Source: Phlebotomus papatasi
Lineage: Eukaryota; Arthropoda; Insecta; Diptera; Psychodidae
Assembly: GCF_024763615.1 (NCBI RefSeq)
Contig: NW_026604567.1
Span: 62,001-126,000 of the forward strand
Direction of reading: 5' to 3'
DNA length: 64,000 nucleotides
Made by a program: the position numbers and the translations under genes. A model generated the notes under the pieces. That model did no database searches, was not told the origin of the DNA, and saw only the letters and a list, made by a program, of their open reading frames with translations. Shown here one piece after another: positions 15,061 through 21,972 of the stretch (positions within the stretch are counted from its first letter, which is position 1; each line of letters starts with the position of its first letter).

Positions 15061-15160
15061 AATCAAAGAATTTATCAAATGAAACTCCAAACCCTCAGAT
15101 CCTTTATTTTGTAAATGACCCCTTGATCACTTAGAAAAGTCCTGGGTTATTGCAATCAAA
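15061..15160 (+). repeat. Compacted satellite monomer with several internal deletions
   Basis: One stretch of the array lacks four separate pieces of the consensus. GCCTGTGT is missing before GAAACTCC, the A-rich tract between AAACC and TCAGATCC is gone, AGAC is missing from the GACAGACCCC junction, and part of GTCTTTCTGGG is missing (reads AAGTCCTGGG). The flanking monomers are normal. Deletion of several short segments in one monomer suggests either successive slippage events or an assembly or consensus problem. Confidence 0.8.
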
Positions 15161-15899
15161 GAATTTATCAAATGCCTGTGTGAAACTCCAAACCATTAAA
15201 TAAAAAAAATCAATAAAAATCAGATCCTTTATTTTGTAAATGACAGACCCCTTGATCACTCAAAAGTCTTTCTGGGTTATTGCAATCAAAGAATTTATCA
15301 AATACCTGTGTGAAGCTCCAAACCATTAAATAAAAAAAGTCAATAAAAATCAGATCCTTTATTTTGTAAATGACAGACCCCTTGATCACCTAAAAGTCTT
15401 TCTGGGTTATTGCAATCAAAGAATTTATCAAATGCCTGTGTGAAACTCCAAACCATTAAATAAAAAAGTCAATAAATATTAGATCGTTTATTTTGTAAGT
15501 GACAGACCCCTTGATCAATTAGAAAAGTCTTTCTGGGTTATTGCAATCAAAGAATTTATCAAATGCCTGTGTGAAACTCCAAACCATTAAATAAAAAAAG
15601 TCAATAAATATTAGATCCTTTATTTTATAAATCACAGCCCCCTTGATCACTTAGAAAAGTCTTTCTGGGTTATTGCAATCAAAGAATTTATCAAATGCCT
15701 GTGTGAAACTCCAAACCATTAAATAAAAAAAATCAACAAAAATCAGATCCTTTATTTTGTAAATGACAGACCCCTTGATCACTTAAAAGTCTTTCTGGGT
15801 TAGTGCAATCAAAGAATTTATCAAATGCCTGTGTGAAACTCTAAACCATTAAATAAAAAAAAGTCAATAAATATTAGATCCTTTATTTTGTAAATGACA

Positions 15900-15903
15900 G
15901 ACC
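15900..15903 (+). repeat. Left target-site duplication (GACC)
   Basis: These four bases precede the first LTR base and equal the four bases after the second LTR (22220-22223). Removing the element and one copy restores a normal satellite join, ACAGACCCCTTGATC. A 4-bp duplication is usual for Ty3/Gypsy integrase. Confidence 0.95.
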
Positions 15904-15966
15904 TGTAATATGCAAACCTGAAGTAGAGGGTTAATATTATATTTGCTTATTGTTGTATTATTGTAA

Positions 15967-16006
15967 CGCTCTAGATTTAGGCCGGACAATGTCCAAAGCC
16001 CGAGCG
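15967..16006 (+). other. Nested inverted repeat in the 5' LTR
   Basis: The outer arms are CGCTC (15967-15971) and GAGCG (16002-16006). Inside them is the palindrome GGACAATGTCC (15984-15994), whose arms GGACA and TGTCC are exact reverse complements. The same element occurs in the 3' LTR at about 22036-22075. In RNA it could form a stem-loop; in DNA it could bind a dimeric factor. Function is unknown. Confidence 0.6.
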
Positions 16007-16091
16007 TCAACCTTAAGCACAGAATACACTTTTTAATGACTGTTCAATAATTGTAAAGAGGCAGTATTGTATCAGAAGTGAAGGTGTAAGG

Positions 16092-16097
16092 AATAAA
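16092..16097 (+). promoter_or_regulatory. Polyadenylation signal AATAAA in the 5' LTR
   Basis: A canonical AATAAA lies 53 bp before the end of the LTR. The equivalent hexamer in the 3' LTR would direct 3' end formation of the element RNA; this upstream one must be bypassed for full-length transcription. Confidence 0.6.
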
Positions 16098-16149
16098 CGC
16101 CCTTAAGGAAAAGTCGAAGTGTTTTCACTGGCGCGTAGCAGGACATCTC

Positions 16150-16173
16150 ATGGCGATCCTATGCCAGTCCTGA
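16150..16173 (+). CDS. 7-codon upstream ORF across the LTR/primer-site junction
   Basis: An ATG formed by the last LTR base (A, 16150) and the first primer-site bases (TG) opens a frame of seven codons (MAILCQS) ending in TGA at 16171-16173. It exists only at the 5' LTR because the 3' LTR is followed by satellite. It may simply be a by-product of the conserved CA end next to a TGG primer site. It would precede all coding ORFs on the RNA and so could reduce initiation downstream. Coding significance is doubtful. Confidence 0.3.
   Translation: MAILCQS
16151..16168 (+). promoter_or_regulatory. Primer-binding site, tRNA-Arg-like
   Basis: TGGCGATCCTATGCCAG starts on the base after the LTR. The first ten bases are complementary to the 3' end of an insect tRNA-Arg (…AGGATCG plus CCA) as I recall that tRNA. 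The next block, GCCAG, also matches if the two bases AT are treated as an insertion. tRNA-Arg is the primer of mdg1/412-type elements (established knowledge). The site is certain by position and TGG start; the tRNA identity rests on memory and is moderately sure. Confidence 0.75.
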
Positions 16174-16242
16174 AGTGAAAAATAAAAGTAAAGTGAAAGT
16201 TAAAAGTTAAGTGAAAAAAAAAGTGAGCTGAAGAAACCCAAA
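16169..16242 (+). promoter_or_regulatory. Purine-rich leader with AAGTGAAA repeats
   Basis: The untranslated leader between the primer site and the first sizeable ORF is almost all purine and T. AAGTGAAA occurs at 16173-16180, 16191-16198 and 16209-16216, with a related AAGTGAG at 16221. The spacing is 18 bp. Low complexity may explain it; a role in packaging or translation is speculative. Confidence 0.4.
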
Positions 16243-16488
16243 ATGGGCTGTAAATGTAGCTGTCCCATCGAAGAAGGAAAATCCACTATCCTGCAAAGTG
16301 GATCAGGAAGTTCTGCAGCAGCAAGCGAGACAACTCAACAGAATCATCTCGAATCTTTCTCCTTGAAAGATGTTGTATTAATCACCACCGTGGCAGTGGC
16401 TGCAACTTTATTAATGCAAGTTGCATGGAACAAATATTCGAAGAGACAAGCAGCTAAGCGTCAGCAACAGCCAAGCGTAACTCTATAA
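16243..16488 (+). CDS. Small acylated-type single-pass membrane protein ORF ahead of gag (81 aa)
   Basis: The ATG sits in strong context (A at -3, G at +4). The product begins MGCKCSCP: Gly2 and Ser6 fit the N-myristoylation consensus, and Cys3, Cys5 and Cys7 fit palmitoylation next to it. A Ser/Ala/Gly-rich, Gln/Asn-containing stretch (residues 14-35) leads to one hydrophobic segment, about residues 44-62 (VVLITTV...LLMQVAW), followed at once by a basic cluster (K64, K67, R68, K72, R73). That layout predicts a cytoplasmic basic face after the membrane segment. It lies in the element leader, 92 bp after the 5' LTR and 252 bp before the gag ATG. Small ORFs before gag are known in mdg1/412-type elements, but I recognise no homologue of this one. 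Membrane targeting of the element's RNA or particles is a guess. It could be a chance ORF, but context, motif and hydrophobicity together argue that it is real. Confidence 0.6.
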   Translation: MGCKCSCPIEEGKSTILQSGSGSSAAASETTQQNHLESFSLKDVVLITTVAVAATLLMQVAWNKYSKRQAAKRQQQPSVTL

Positions 16489-16740
16489 AGATTCATCTCG
16501 TCGCATCGAAAGCAGTACAGCAACAACTAATACTACAGAATGTCTTCATCTTCCCGTCGAGCTTCAAGACAACTAACCCAGATCATCGACTTATACAACA
16601 ATTGCAGACTTCTAGTGCATCGAACTTCACATCGCGACTAGAACTTCAATCCGGCTTCATGACATCTCCAGTGCACGAGATCACACACCGACACCTGACC
16701 AGCAGTGGAAAAATCAGCTAAGTCTAGTTTAAGTAACCGA
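16489..16740 (+). other. Leader between the small ORF and gag
   Basis: This 252-bp stretch is less A-rich than the flanking coding DNA and contains repeated CATCG and CATCTC-like words (ATTCATCTCGTCGCATCG, GTGCATCGAAC, CACATCGCGAC). It holds the 33-codon and 20-codon ATG frames. The gag frame is open from 16699, after TGA at 16696-16698, but has no ATG until 16741. Packaging or internal initiation signals could lie here, but none is recognisable. Confidence 0.45.
16540..16641 (+). CDS. Second small leader ORF (33 aa), doubtful
   Basis: An ATG with C at -3? weak context (bases before it are CTACAGA; A lies at -1 and G at -2) opens a 33-codon frame ending TAG at 16639-16641. The peptide starts MSSSSRRAS and is Ser/Arg/Thr-rich with no clear domain. 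It lies 51 bp after the 81-aa ORF and before gag. mdg1/412-type elements have been described with two short ORFs in this position, which is the only reason to list it. Another 20-codon ATG frame (16659-16721) follows. Both would stand in front of the gag ATG. Confidence 0.25.
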   Translation: MSSSSRRASRQLTQIIDLYNNCRLLVHRTSHRD

Positions 16741-18030
16741 ATGGAACGTTTAACTCAAATTTTGGCTGAAATTGAAAGAATTCTTACAAATTTGAAAAAA
16801 GATGGCCCAAATCGGGTCCAATCAAGAAAATCTTTAGACGAAAAAATAGAAAGTAGTAAAAAATTATACAGTGAATGTCAAGAAATTTTAAACTCATTAA
16901 AAGGAACTAAAGTGTCTGAAAGCGTAGGCCGAACAATTAAAGAATTATTGAGTAAAATACAATCAGATTTTGAACAAACTAAAAAATTATTAGAAGCCAA
17001 AGTAGCCCTTTTAGAAAATCAACCAAAGGAGTTAGTAGAAAAAATTGAATCAGAATCTGAAGAAGAAGATAATGTACAATTTTTAGACACAAGTCAAGGA
17101 AATACAAAAATGTCAGAATTTAATTTGAGTACCGCAATTAAAATCATTCCTGAATTCACAGGAAATACAGAGAATTTATTGAATTTTATTGAATTGGTCA
17201 AGTTGGTTGGCGAAGGACTATCAGCTGCTGAACAGATAAAATTGACGAAATTCGTGTATTGTACAAGACTCACACAGGCAGTTAGAAACAAGCTATCATC
17301 GTTTGAGGAACCAAAAACCCTAAGTAATCTAATAAAGCTTCTAACAGATAATTTTAAAGTCACAAAGACCGCTCTTCAAATTCAATCGGAACTTAGTAGA
17401 GCGAAGCAATCGGGAAATATTGAAAATTTCGCGACTCACATAGAAAAACTCGTTGCAGAGCTTAACACAATTCAAATTTCTTCGCAAGGATCTGAGAATG
17501 CGGCGACAATTAGAGCTCTTAATGATCAAATAGGACTCATTGCGTTTCAAAGAGGTCTAAATTCCAATCTCAAAACTACAGTTCAAGCTTCCAGACCAAA
17601 AACTTTAGCTGAAGCAACAACCTTAGCTCTTGAAATCGAAGATCCAAATCCAAAAGAAGAGAGAATTTTCTACTCGAACAATAGAGGAAAAAATAATCGA
17701 AGAGGAAAATACAATTCTTTTAGAGGTAGACAAAACAATAATCGAGGCAATGCAAACGGTCAAAATTCAAATTCGAATTCTCACGGGAATTCACATGGAA
17801 ATCATCGCGGGAATTCCAGGTGGAATTCAAGAGGACACTCCAGAAGTTCTCAAAATAACCGAAGATTTTCTCGCGGAAATAATAATTCACAAAGAGGTAA
17901 TTCAAACCAAAGGTCAATTCAATTTGCTGAGAACAGTGAACAAAATACTGACCAGGCTCAAGCTACAGTTCAATATTTAAATCCAATTGCTGATTCAGAT
18001 CAAGAATACTTTGAAACATTTCGCTACTAA
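16741..18030 (+). CDS. gag: Gag polyprotein of the retrotransposon (429 aa)
   Basis: Gag is the structural protein that assembles the particle and binds genomic RNA. I start at the first ATG of the frame (G at +4, pyrimidine at -3, so middling context); upstream to the stop at 16696 only GTG is available. Residues 1-98 are charged and heptad-like (Leu, Ile, Lys, Glu), probably coiled coil. An acidic patch follows at about 103-110 (ESESEEED). Residues 124-300 look like a retrotransposon capsid: FNLSTAIKIIPEFTGNTENL, later IAFQRGLNSNLKT and a final helix ending LALEIEDPNP. Residues 314-392 are Arg/Gly/Asn/Ser-rich with many RGN and RG pairs, and act as the presumed nucleic-acid-binding part; there is no CCHC knuckle. 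The last ~35 residues are acidic and Gln-rich. The final 50 nt overlap the open pol frame. The frame is intact. Confidence 0.92.
   Translation: MERLTQILAEIERILTNLKKDGPNRVQSRKSLDEKIESSKKLYSECQEILNSLKGTKVSESVGRTIKELLSKIQSDFEQTKKLLEAKVALLENQPKELVEKIESESEEEDNVQFLDTSQGNTKMSEFNLSTAIKIIPEFTGNTENLLNFIELVKLVGEGLSAAEQIKLTKFVYCTRLTQAVRNKLSSFEEPKTLSNLIKLLTDNFKVTKTALQIQSELSRAKQSGNIENFATHIEKLVAELNTIQISSQGSENAATIRALNDQIGLIAFQRGLNSNLKTTVQASRPKTLAEATTLALEIEDPNPKEERIFYSNNRGKNNRRGKYNSFRGRQNNNRGNANGQNSNSNSHGNSHGNHRGNSRWNSRGHSRSSQNNRRFSRGNNNSQRGNSNQRSIQFAENSEQNTDQAQATVQYLNPIADSDQEYFETFRY
17981..18030 (+). promoter_or_regulatory. gag-pol overlap, +1 frame
   Basis: The pol frame becomes open at 17981, after TAA at 17978-17980. 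The gag frame ends with TAA at 18028-18030. Ribosomes would need a +1 (or -2) shift within these 50 nt to make a fusion, or reinitiate at the ATG at 18047. I see no classical -1 heptamer that would give the right frame, and no clear known +1 shift heptamer. Confidence 0.7.
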
Positions 18031-18046
18031 GAGTAACATTTACAAC

Positions 18047-21000
18047 ATGAATGGCATGAATTTCGTACAAATAATTGCATATGGGAAAACGTTTTATTTT
18101 TTGATTGACACTGGAGCAAGTGTGAGTGCGATCAAGAAAAGTAGTATTCAGAATGGAATGAAAGTATCCAAAAATGAGAAAATTAAAATAAATGGAATAG
18201 GTGGATCTGTTTTTTCGTGTGGATCAGTAGATATGAAATTTAGACTGAATGATGTATGGTTAGAACAAACGTTTGTTGTTATTGAAAATTTCATAAATGA
18301 AGCAGATGGAATTATCGGTACAGATTTTCTTGCAAGATATTCGGCTATAATTGATTTCGAAAAGTTAACATTATCAATTTGGCATAAAGAATCAAAAATA
18401 GTGGTACCACTGAATTCTAATAAACCAATTAATGTCCTAATTCCATCAAGATGTGAAATAATTAAGTACTTTAGAACGAATGCAAAGAGTGATTGTGTTG
18501 TCCTAGCAAATGAATTAAGTAACGGTGTATTTGTGGCTGGAGCAATAGTTCGACCAGAAAATGGAATGATTCCAGTGAAATTGCTGAATGTGAGGGATGA
18601 AAGTGTATGTTTACGAAATTATACGCCCGAAATACATGCCATCGAAAAATATGCAATTTGTGATTTTGGAAAGAAATACAACTCTGCAGAAAGAGTTTCG
18701 AAATTGAACGAATTACTTGACCTGAATTATTTGAATGAAGAAGAGCATACCTCAATTAAAAACATTTGCAAAAAATATGCTGACATATTTTTTATTGAAG
18801 GCGATAAACTCACAGTGACCGATATTTACAAACAAAATATTGCTCTAAAACCTGATGCTCAACCAATATATGTTAAGCCATATCGATTGCCTCATGCTCA
18901 GAAAAGCGAAATCCATACGCAGGTTAAAAAGTTACTTGAGGATGGAATTGTTGAGGAAGCCAGATCAGCATGGTCCTCACCATTGTTGCTGGTTCCCAAA
19001 AAACCAGATAAAACCGGGAAAAAGCAATGGAGAGTCGTAATAGATTATCGACTTCTCAACAAAAGAATCGAAGATGACAAATTTCCCCTCCCCAACATTT
19101 CTGAAATTTTAGATTCATTGTCGGGATCCATTTATTTTAGCCATTTAGACTTATCACAGGGCTACTATCAGTTAGAATTGACCCCCGAAAGTAGACCCTG
19201 CACAGCATTTACAACGGATCAAGGCCAGTTCCAATTAACGAGACTTCCCATGGGTCTTAAAATAAGTCCCAGTGCATTTTCGCGGTTAATGACAATATTT
19301 ATGGCAGGACTAAATTACGATTCTTGTCTAGTATATTTAGACAATTTAATAATTTTCGGAAGAAACTTAGAAAACCATAATCGAAATTTAATCAAAGTAT
19401 TTCAACGTCTACGCGAAGTAAATTTAAAATTAAATCCCAAAAAATGCGAATTTTTGAAAAAACAAATTTTATACTTAGGCCATATAATTTCGGCAGAAGG
19501 GATTATGCCTGATCCGGCAAAGATTGATGCTATGAAAAAATACCCCGTTCCAAAAGACTCAAATGAAGTTAAGAGATTTACGGCTTTCGCAAATTATTAT
19601 CGAAAGTATATTAAAGATTTTGCGAAAATAGCAGCTCCCTTAAATAACTTGACTAGGAAATTTGTTCAATTTGAGTGGACTCCCGAATGCCAATCAGCTT
19701 TCGAAAATCTTAAAAAACAATTAATAAGTCCCCCCATCCTTCAGTATCCAAATTTTTCAGAAAACAATCATTTCACTTTGCGTACAGATGCTTCCGGAAT
19801 AGCTATAGGAGCAGTGCTTTCAAATGCTGATGATCGCCCCATAGCTTATTCCAGTAGATGCTTAAACAAAGCAGAACGGAATTATGAAACAATAGAAAAA
19901 GAGCTTTTGGCAATCGTATGGGCTGTAAAATATTTCAGACCGTATCTTTTCGGAAGGAAATTTACTATTTATACAGATCACCGTCCTCTGGTATATTTGT
20001 TTAGTCTCACAAATCCGTCAAGCAGATTAACTAAATTCCGTCTTTCTCTCGAAGAGTATGATTTCAATGTAATTTATGTAAAAGGCAAAGACAATGTGAC
20101 TGCAGACGCGTTGTCGAGGATAGAATTGAAATCAGATGATTTAAAGAAATTAAGAGAGAACATGAAAACTTCAAACATTTTAGTTACAACAAGAGCTCAG
20201 AAATTAAAACAACAAGAAAAAATAAATATAAATAATGAAACAGAGCAAAATACCGTGTTACATCCACCGATCGCTGAAATTTTAAAGAAACCGAAAGGAG
20301 CAGTAGAAATTCAGATAGTAAAGGCTATTAATTTTGACAAATTCAAAGGGAAAGAAGTTATAGAAAATACGTCCAAAACAGTTGTTTTTGATCCTTCTAA
20401 AAGTATAATATACTTTATATTCAATACTCAATCACTGTTCGCACGAGATGCAACATTGAGAGCATTGATAAAATTATGCGAGAAACAAAAAATAAAAGAA
20501 GTAGTACTACTAAAAGAACAAGGAAATGAAATAATTTCTCAGTTTATTGAATATATAAGACGTCAAAGCTCGCAAAATCTTCTGAAAGTGGGTCCACGTT
20601 TAATGATTATAAAAGGAGTACAGAAGATCGAAAAGGATGAAACAAAACAACTTATTTTAAATGATTTTCATATATTACCGAGCAGTGGCCATGCCGGAAT
20701 AAATAGGATGTATAACAATATAAGAAAATATTACTTCTGGCCCAAATTAAAAACAGATATTCAAAATTTTATCAAAAAATGTACCAAATGTCAGGTTAAT
20801 AAGCATTCTATACCGGTTAAAGAAAAACTTCAAATAACGACCACAGCGGATTCTGCCTTCCAAAAAATTTTTCTTGATTTGGTAGGTCCCTTAGAAAAAG
20901 ATATCCATAATAATGTTTATATTCTCACAATACAATGCGAATTAACAAAGTTCGTAGAAGCATATGCTCTGAAAAATAAAGAAGCAAACTCTGTAGCTCA

Positions 21001-21667
21001 AGCGTTCGTTGAAAATTTTGTCCTTAGATATGGGATACCTAATGATATTGCTACAGATCGCGGAACAGAGTTCACAGCAAGCATTATGCGAGAAGCTTGT
21101 AAAGTCTTGAATATAAATCAAATGTTCTCCACAGCGTATCACCATCAGTCTATAGGTGCGCTAGAAAATTCACACAAAGTTTTAGGAGCTTATTTGAGAT
21201 CTCAATCAATTGATCATCCTAACTCATGGAGTACATGGTTACCATTTTGGTGTTTTTCTTTTAACACTACAGTTCATACTGAAACAGGCTATTCACCGTT
21301 CGAATTGGTGTTTGGTAAGAAGTGTAGTTTACCATCCAATCTACAGGACAAAGTAGACCCCTTGTATAATTTTGATAATTATGCAACTGAATTACGCTAT
21401 AGGTTGCAACGAGCTCAGAAAGAAGCAAAAGACAGTTTGATTTTGTCAAAGCTAAGAAGAAAAGAACAGTATGATAAACATGCTAGACCAATTACTTATA
21501 AAGAAAATGACTTAGTACTTATTAAGAATGTAACTGACAATAAACTAGACCCCTTATTCAAAGGTCCGTATAAGGTAATAAGAGAAAATTCATCTAATGT
21601 AATAATAGAGTTAAATGGTAAGGACTATGAATTACATAAGGATAGGACAAAACCTTACCACATTTAA
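18047..21667 (+). CDS. pol: Pol polyprotein: protease, reverse transcriptase, RNase H, integrase (1,206 aa from first ATG)
   Basis: The frame is open from 17981 and lies +1 relative to gag, overlapping its end by 50 nt; its first ATG is 17 nt after the gag stop. A Gag-Pol fusion by frameshift or reinitiation at 18047 are both possible. Numbering is from that Met. Protease: LIDTGAS, Asp21, with GIIGTD at 88-93. RT: DLSQGYYQ with Asp368, RLPMG at 399-403, and YLDN at 430-433. The second Asp of the usual YxDD box is Asn433 (AAT, 19343-19345), which should abolish polymerase activity. RNase H: Asp581, Glu619, Asp644 and Asp688 are present. Integrase: His875, His882, Cys912 and Cys915 form the zinc-binding motif, and Asp944, Asp1004 and Glu1040 form the D,D35E triad with exactly 35 residues between the last two. 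GPY/F module: FKGPYKV near 1171. All other hallmark residues are intact and there is no internal stop. Confidence 0.95.
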   Translation: MNGMNFVQIIAYGKTFYFLIDTGASVSAIKKSSIQNGMKVSKNEKIKINGIGGSVFSCGSVDMKFRLNDVWLEQTFVVIENFINEADGIIGTDFLARYSAIIDFEKLTLSIWHKESKIVVPLNSNKPINVLIPSRCEIIKYFRTNAKSDCVVLANELSNGVFVAGAIVRPENGMIPVKLLNVRDESVCLRNYTPEIHAIEKYAICDFGKKYNSAERVSKLNELLDLNYLNEEEHTSIKNICKKYADIFFIEGDKLTVTDIYKQNIALKPDAQPIYVKPYRLPHAQKSEIHTQVKKLLEDGIVEEARSAWSSPLLLVPKKPDKTGKKQWRVVIDYRLLNKRIEDDKFPLPNISEILDSLSGSIYFSHLDLSQGYYQLELTPESRPCTAFTTDQGQFQLTRLPMGLKISPSAFSRLMTIFMAGLNYDSCLVYLDNLIIFGRNLENHNRNLIKVFQRLREVNLKLNPKKCEFLKKQILYLGHIISAEGIMPDPAKIDAMKKYPVPKDSNEVKRFTAFANYYRKYIKDFAKIAAPLNNLTRKFVQFEWTPECQSAFENLKKQLISPPILQYPNFSENNHFTLRTDASGIAIGAVLSNADDRPIAYSSRCLNKAERNYETIEKELLAIVWAVKYFRPYLFGRKFTIYTDHRPLVYLFSLTNPSSRLTKFRLSLEEYDFNVIYVKGKDNVTADALSRIELKSDDLKKLRENMKTSNILVTTRAQKLKQQEKININNETEQNTVLHPPIAEILKKPKGAVEIQIVKAINFDKFKGKEVIENTSKTVVFDPSKSIIYFIFNTQSLFARDATLRALIKLCEKQKIKEVVLLKEQGNEIISQFIEYIRRQSSQNLLKVGPRLMIIKGVQKIEKDETKQLILNDFHILPSSGHAGINRMYNNIRKYYFWPKLKTDIQNFIKKCTKCQVNKHSIPVKEKLQITTTADSAFQKIFLDLVGPLEKDIHNNVYILTIQCELTKFVEAYALKNKEANSVAQAFVENFVLRYGIPNDIATDRGTEFTASIMREACKVLNINQMFSTAYHHQSIGALENSHKVLGAYLRSQSIDHPNSWSTWLPFWCFSFNTTVHTETGYSPFELVFGKKCSLPSNLQDKVDPLYNFDNYATELRYRLQRAQKEAKDSLILSKLRRKEQYDKHARPITYKENDLVLIKNVTDNKLDPLFKGPYKVIRENSSNVIIELNGKDYELHKDRTKPYHI

Positions 21668-21962
21668 AAGTAAATAAATAAATAAATGGGTTATTCAAAA
21701 ATAATAATAATAATAAATTTTAATTCAAATATTAAAGTTATGGTTAAATAAGTAAATAAATAATACAATAACACTTGATTGAATAAATTGATAATGACTT
21801 TGGCTATGTGAAGGATAATTCTTTAAAACTATTGCAACATGTTGTATGTAAATATATTAGATAATAGAAATAATATGGGAAAAATTAACAACAGAAGATT
21901 ATACATAAACAAAAGGAAAAAAAAAATTATTTCATTGTAAATTCAAAAACTTTTTTTTCTCT
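21668..21962 (+). other. AT-rich 3' non-coding region of the retrotransposon
   Basis: After the pol stop there are about 295 bp of very AT-rich sequence with simple repeats (AAATAAATAAATAAAT near 21671, AATAATAATAATAATAAAT near 21699) and A or T runs. There is no open frame of useful length and no env remnant that I can recognise. Confidence 0.85.
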
Positions 21963-21972
21963 AAGGGGAAGG
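21963..21972 (+). promoter_or_regulatory. Polypurine tract (AAGGGGAAGG)
   Basis: Ten purines directly abut the first base of the 3' LTR. In LTR elements this RNase H-resistant tract primes plus-strand DNA synthesis, and its end defines the LTR start. Position and composition are as expected. Confidence 0.9.

Larger units (their letters stand above)
1..15903 (+). repeat. Left satellite array, ~132-bp monomer
   Basis: This is a continuous head-to-tail tandem array. Copies of the GACCCCTTGATCAC motif start at 1, 134, 267 and 399, so the period is 132-133 bp; shorter spacings come from a 2-bp indel after GATCACTTA and from A-tract length. Each monomer has a GC-richer core (CTGGGTTATTGCAATC, then ATGCCTGTGTGAAACTCC), an A-rich tract, and a conserved end (GATCCTTTATTTTGTAAATG). 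All monomers lie in the same orientation. There are no genes: the 60-102 codon open stretches on the minus strand are the same monomer read repeatedly, broken by the indels. The monomer is not one I recognise from a named satellite family. The array ends at 15903, where a retrotransposon has inserted; its last four bases are the left target duplication. A centromeric or pericentromeric location is likely but not shown. Confidence 0.97.
15904..16150 (+). mobile_element. 5' LTR (247 bp)
   Basis: It begins TGTAATATGC and ends GACATCTCA. It is identical to the 3' LTR except at base 149: T at 16052, A at 22121. It should hold the promoter for the genomic RNA. A TATA-like stretch lies near 15931-15944 (TTAATATTATATTT), but the start site cannot be fixed from sequence alone. 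An AATAAA lies at 16092-16097, and a nested inverted repeat lies at 15967-16006. Confidence 0.97.

Noticed and set aside
1..15903. CRISPR-like array because of regular spacing
   Set aside because: The whole ~132-bp period is conserved; there are no unique spacers between short repeats, and the context is eukaryotic.
15931..15944. Definite TATA box and transcription start in the LTR
   Set aside because: The TTAATATTATATTT stretch is suggestive, but such words are common in AT-rich DNA and no initiator could be fixed, so it is only mentioned within the LTR.
16705..16740. GTG at 16705 as gag start, and TTG at 17987 as pol start
   Set aside because: Neither is a usual eukaryotic initiator. The first ATG codons in these frames are 16741 and 18047; pol may instead be reached by frameshift within 17981-18030.
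17094..17917. Antisense and alternate-frame open stretches within gag
   Set aside because: They overlap the clear gag frame, have no motif or context of their own, and are expected shadows of AT-rich coding DNA.
18471..21449. Antisense open stretches within pol
   Set aside because: They are short, lack recognisable domains, and lie opposite conserved protease, RT and integrase coding sequence.
21668..21972. env gene or remnant after pol
   Set aside because: Only about 305 bp of AT-rich simple sequence lies there, with no signal peptide, membrane segment or long frame.
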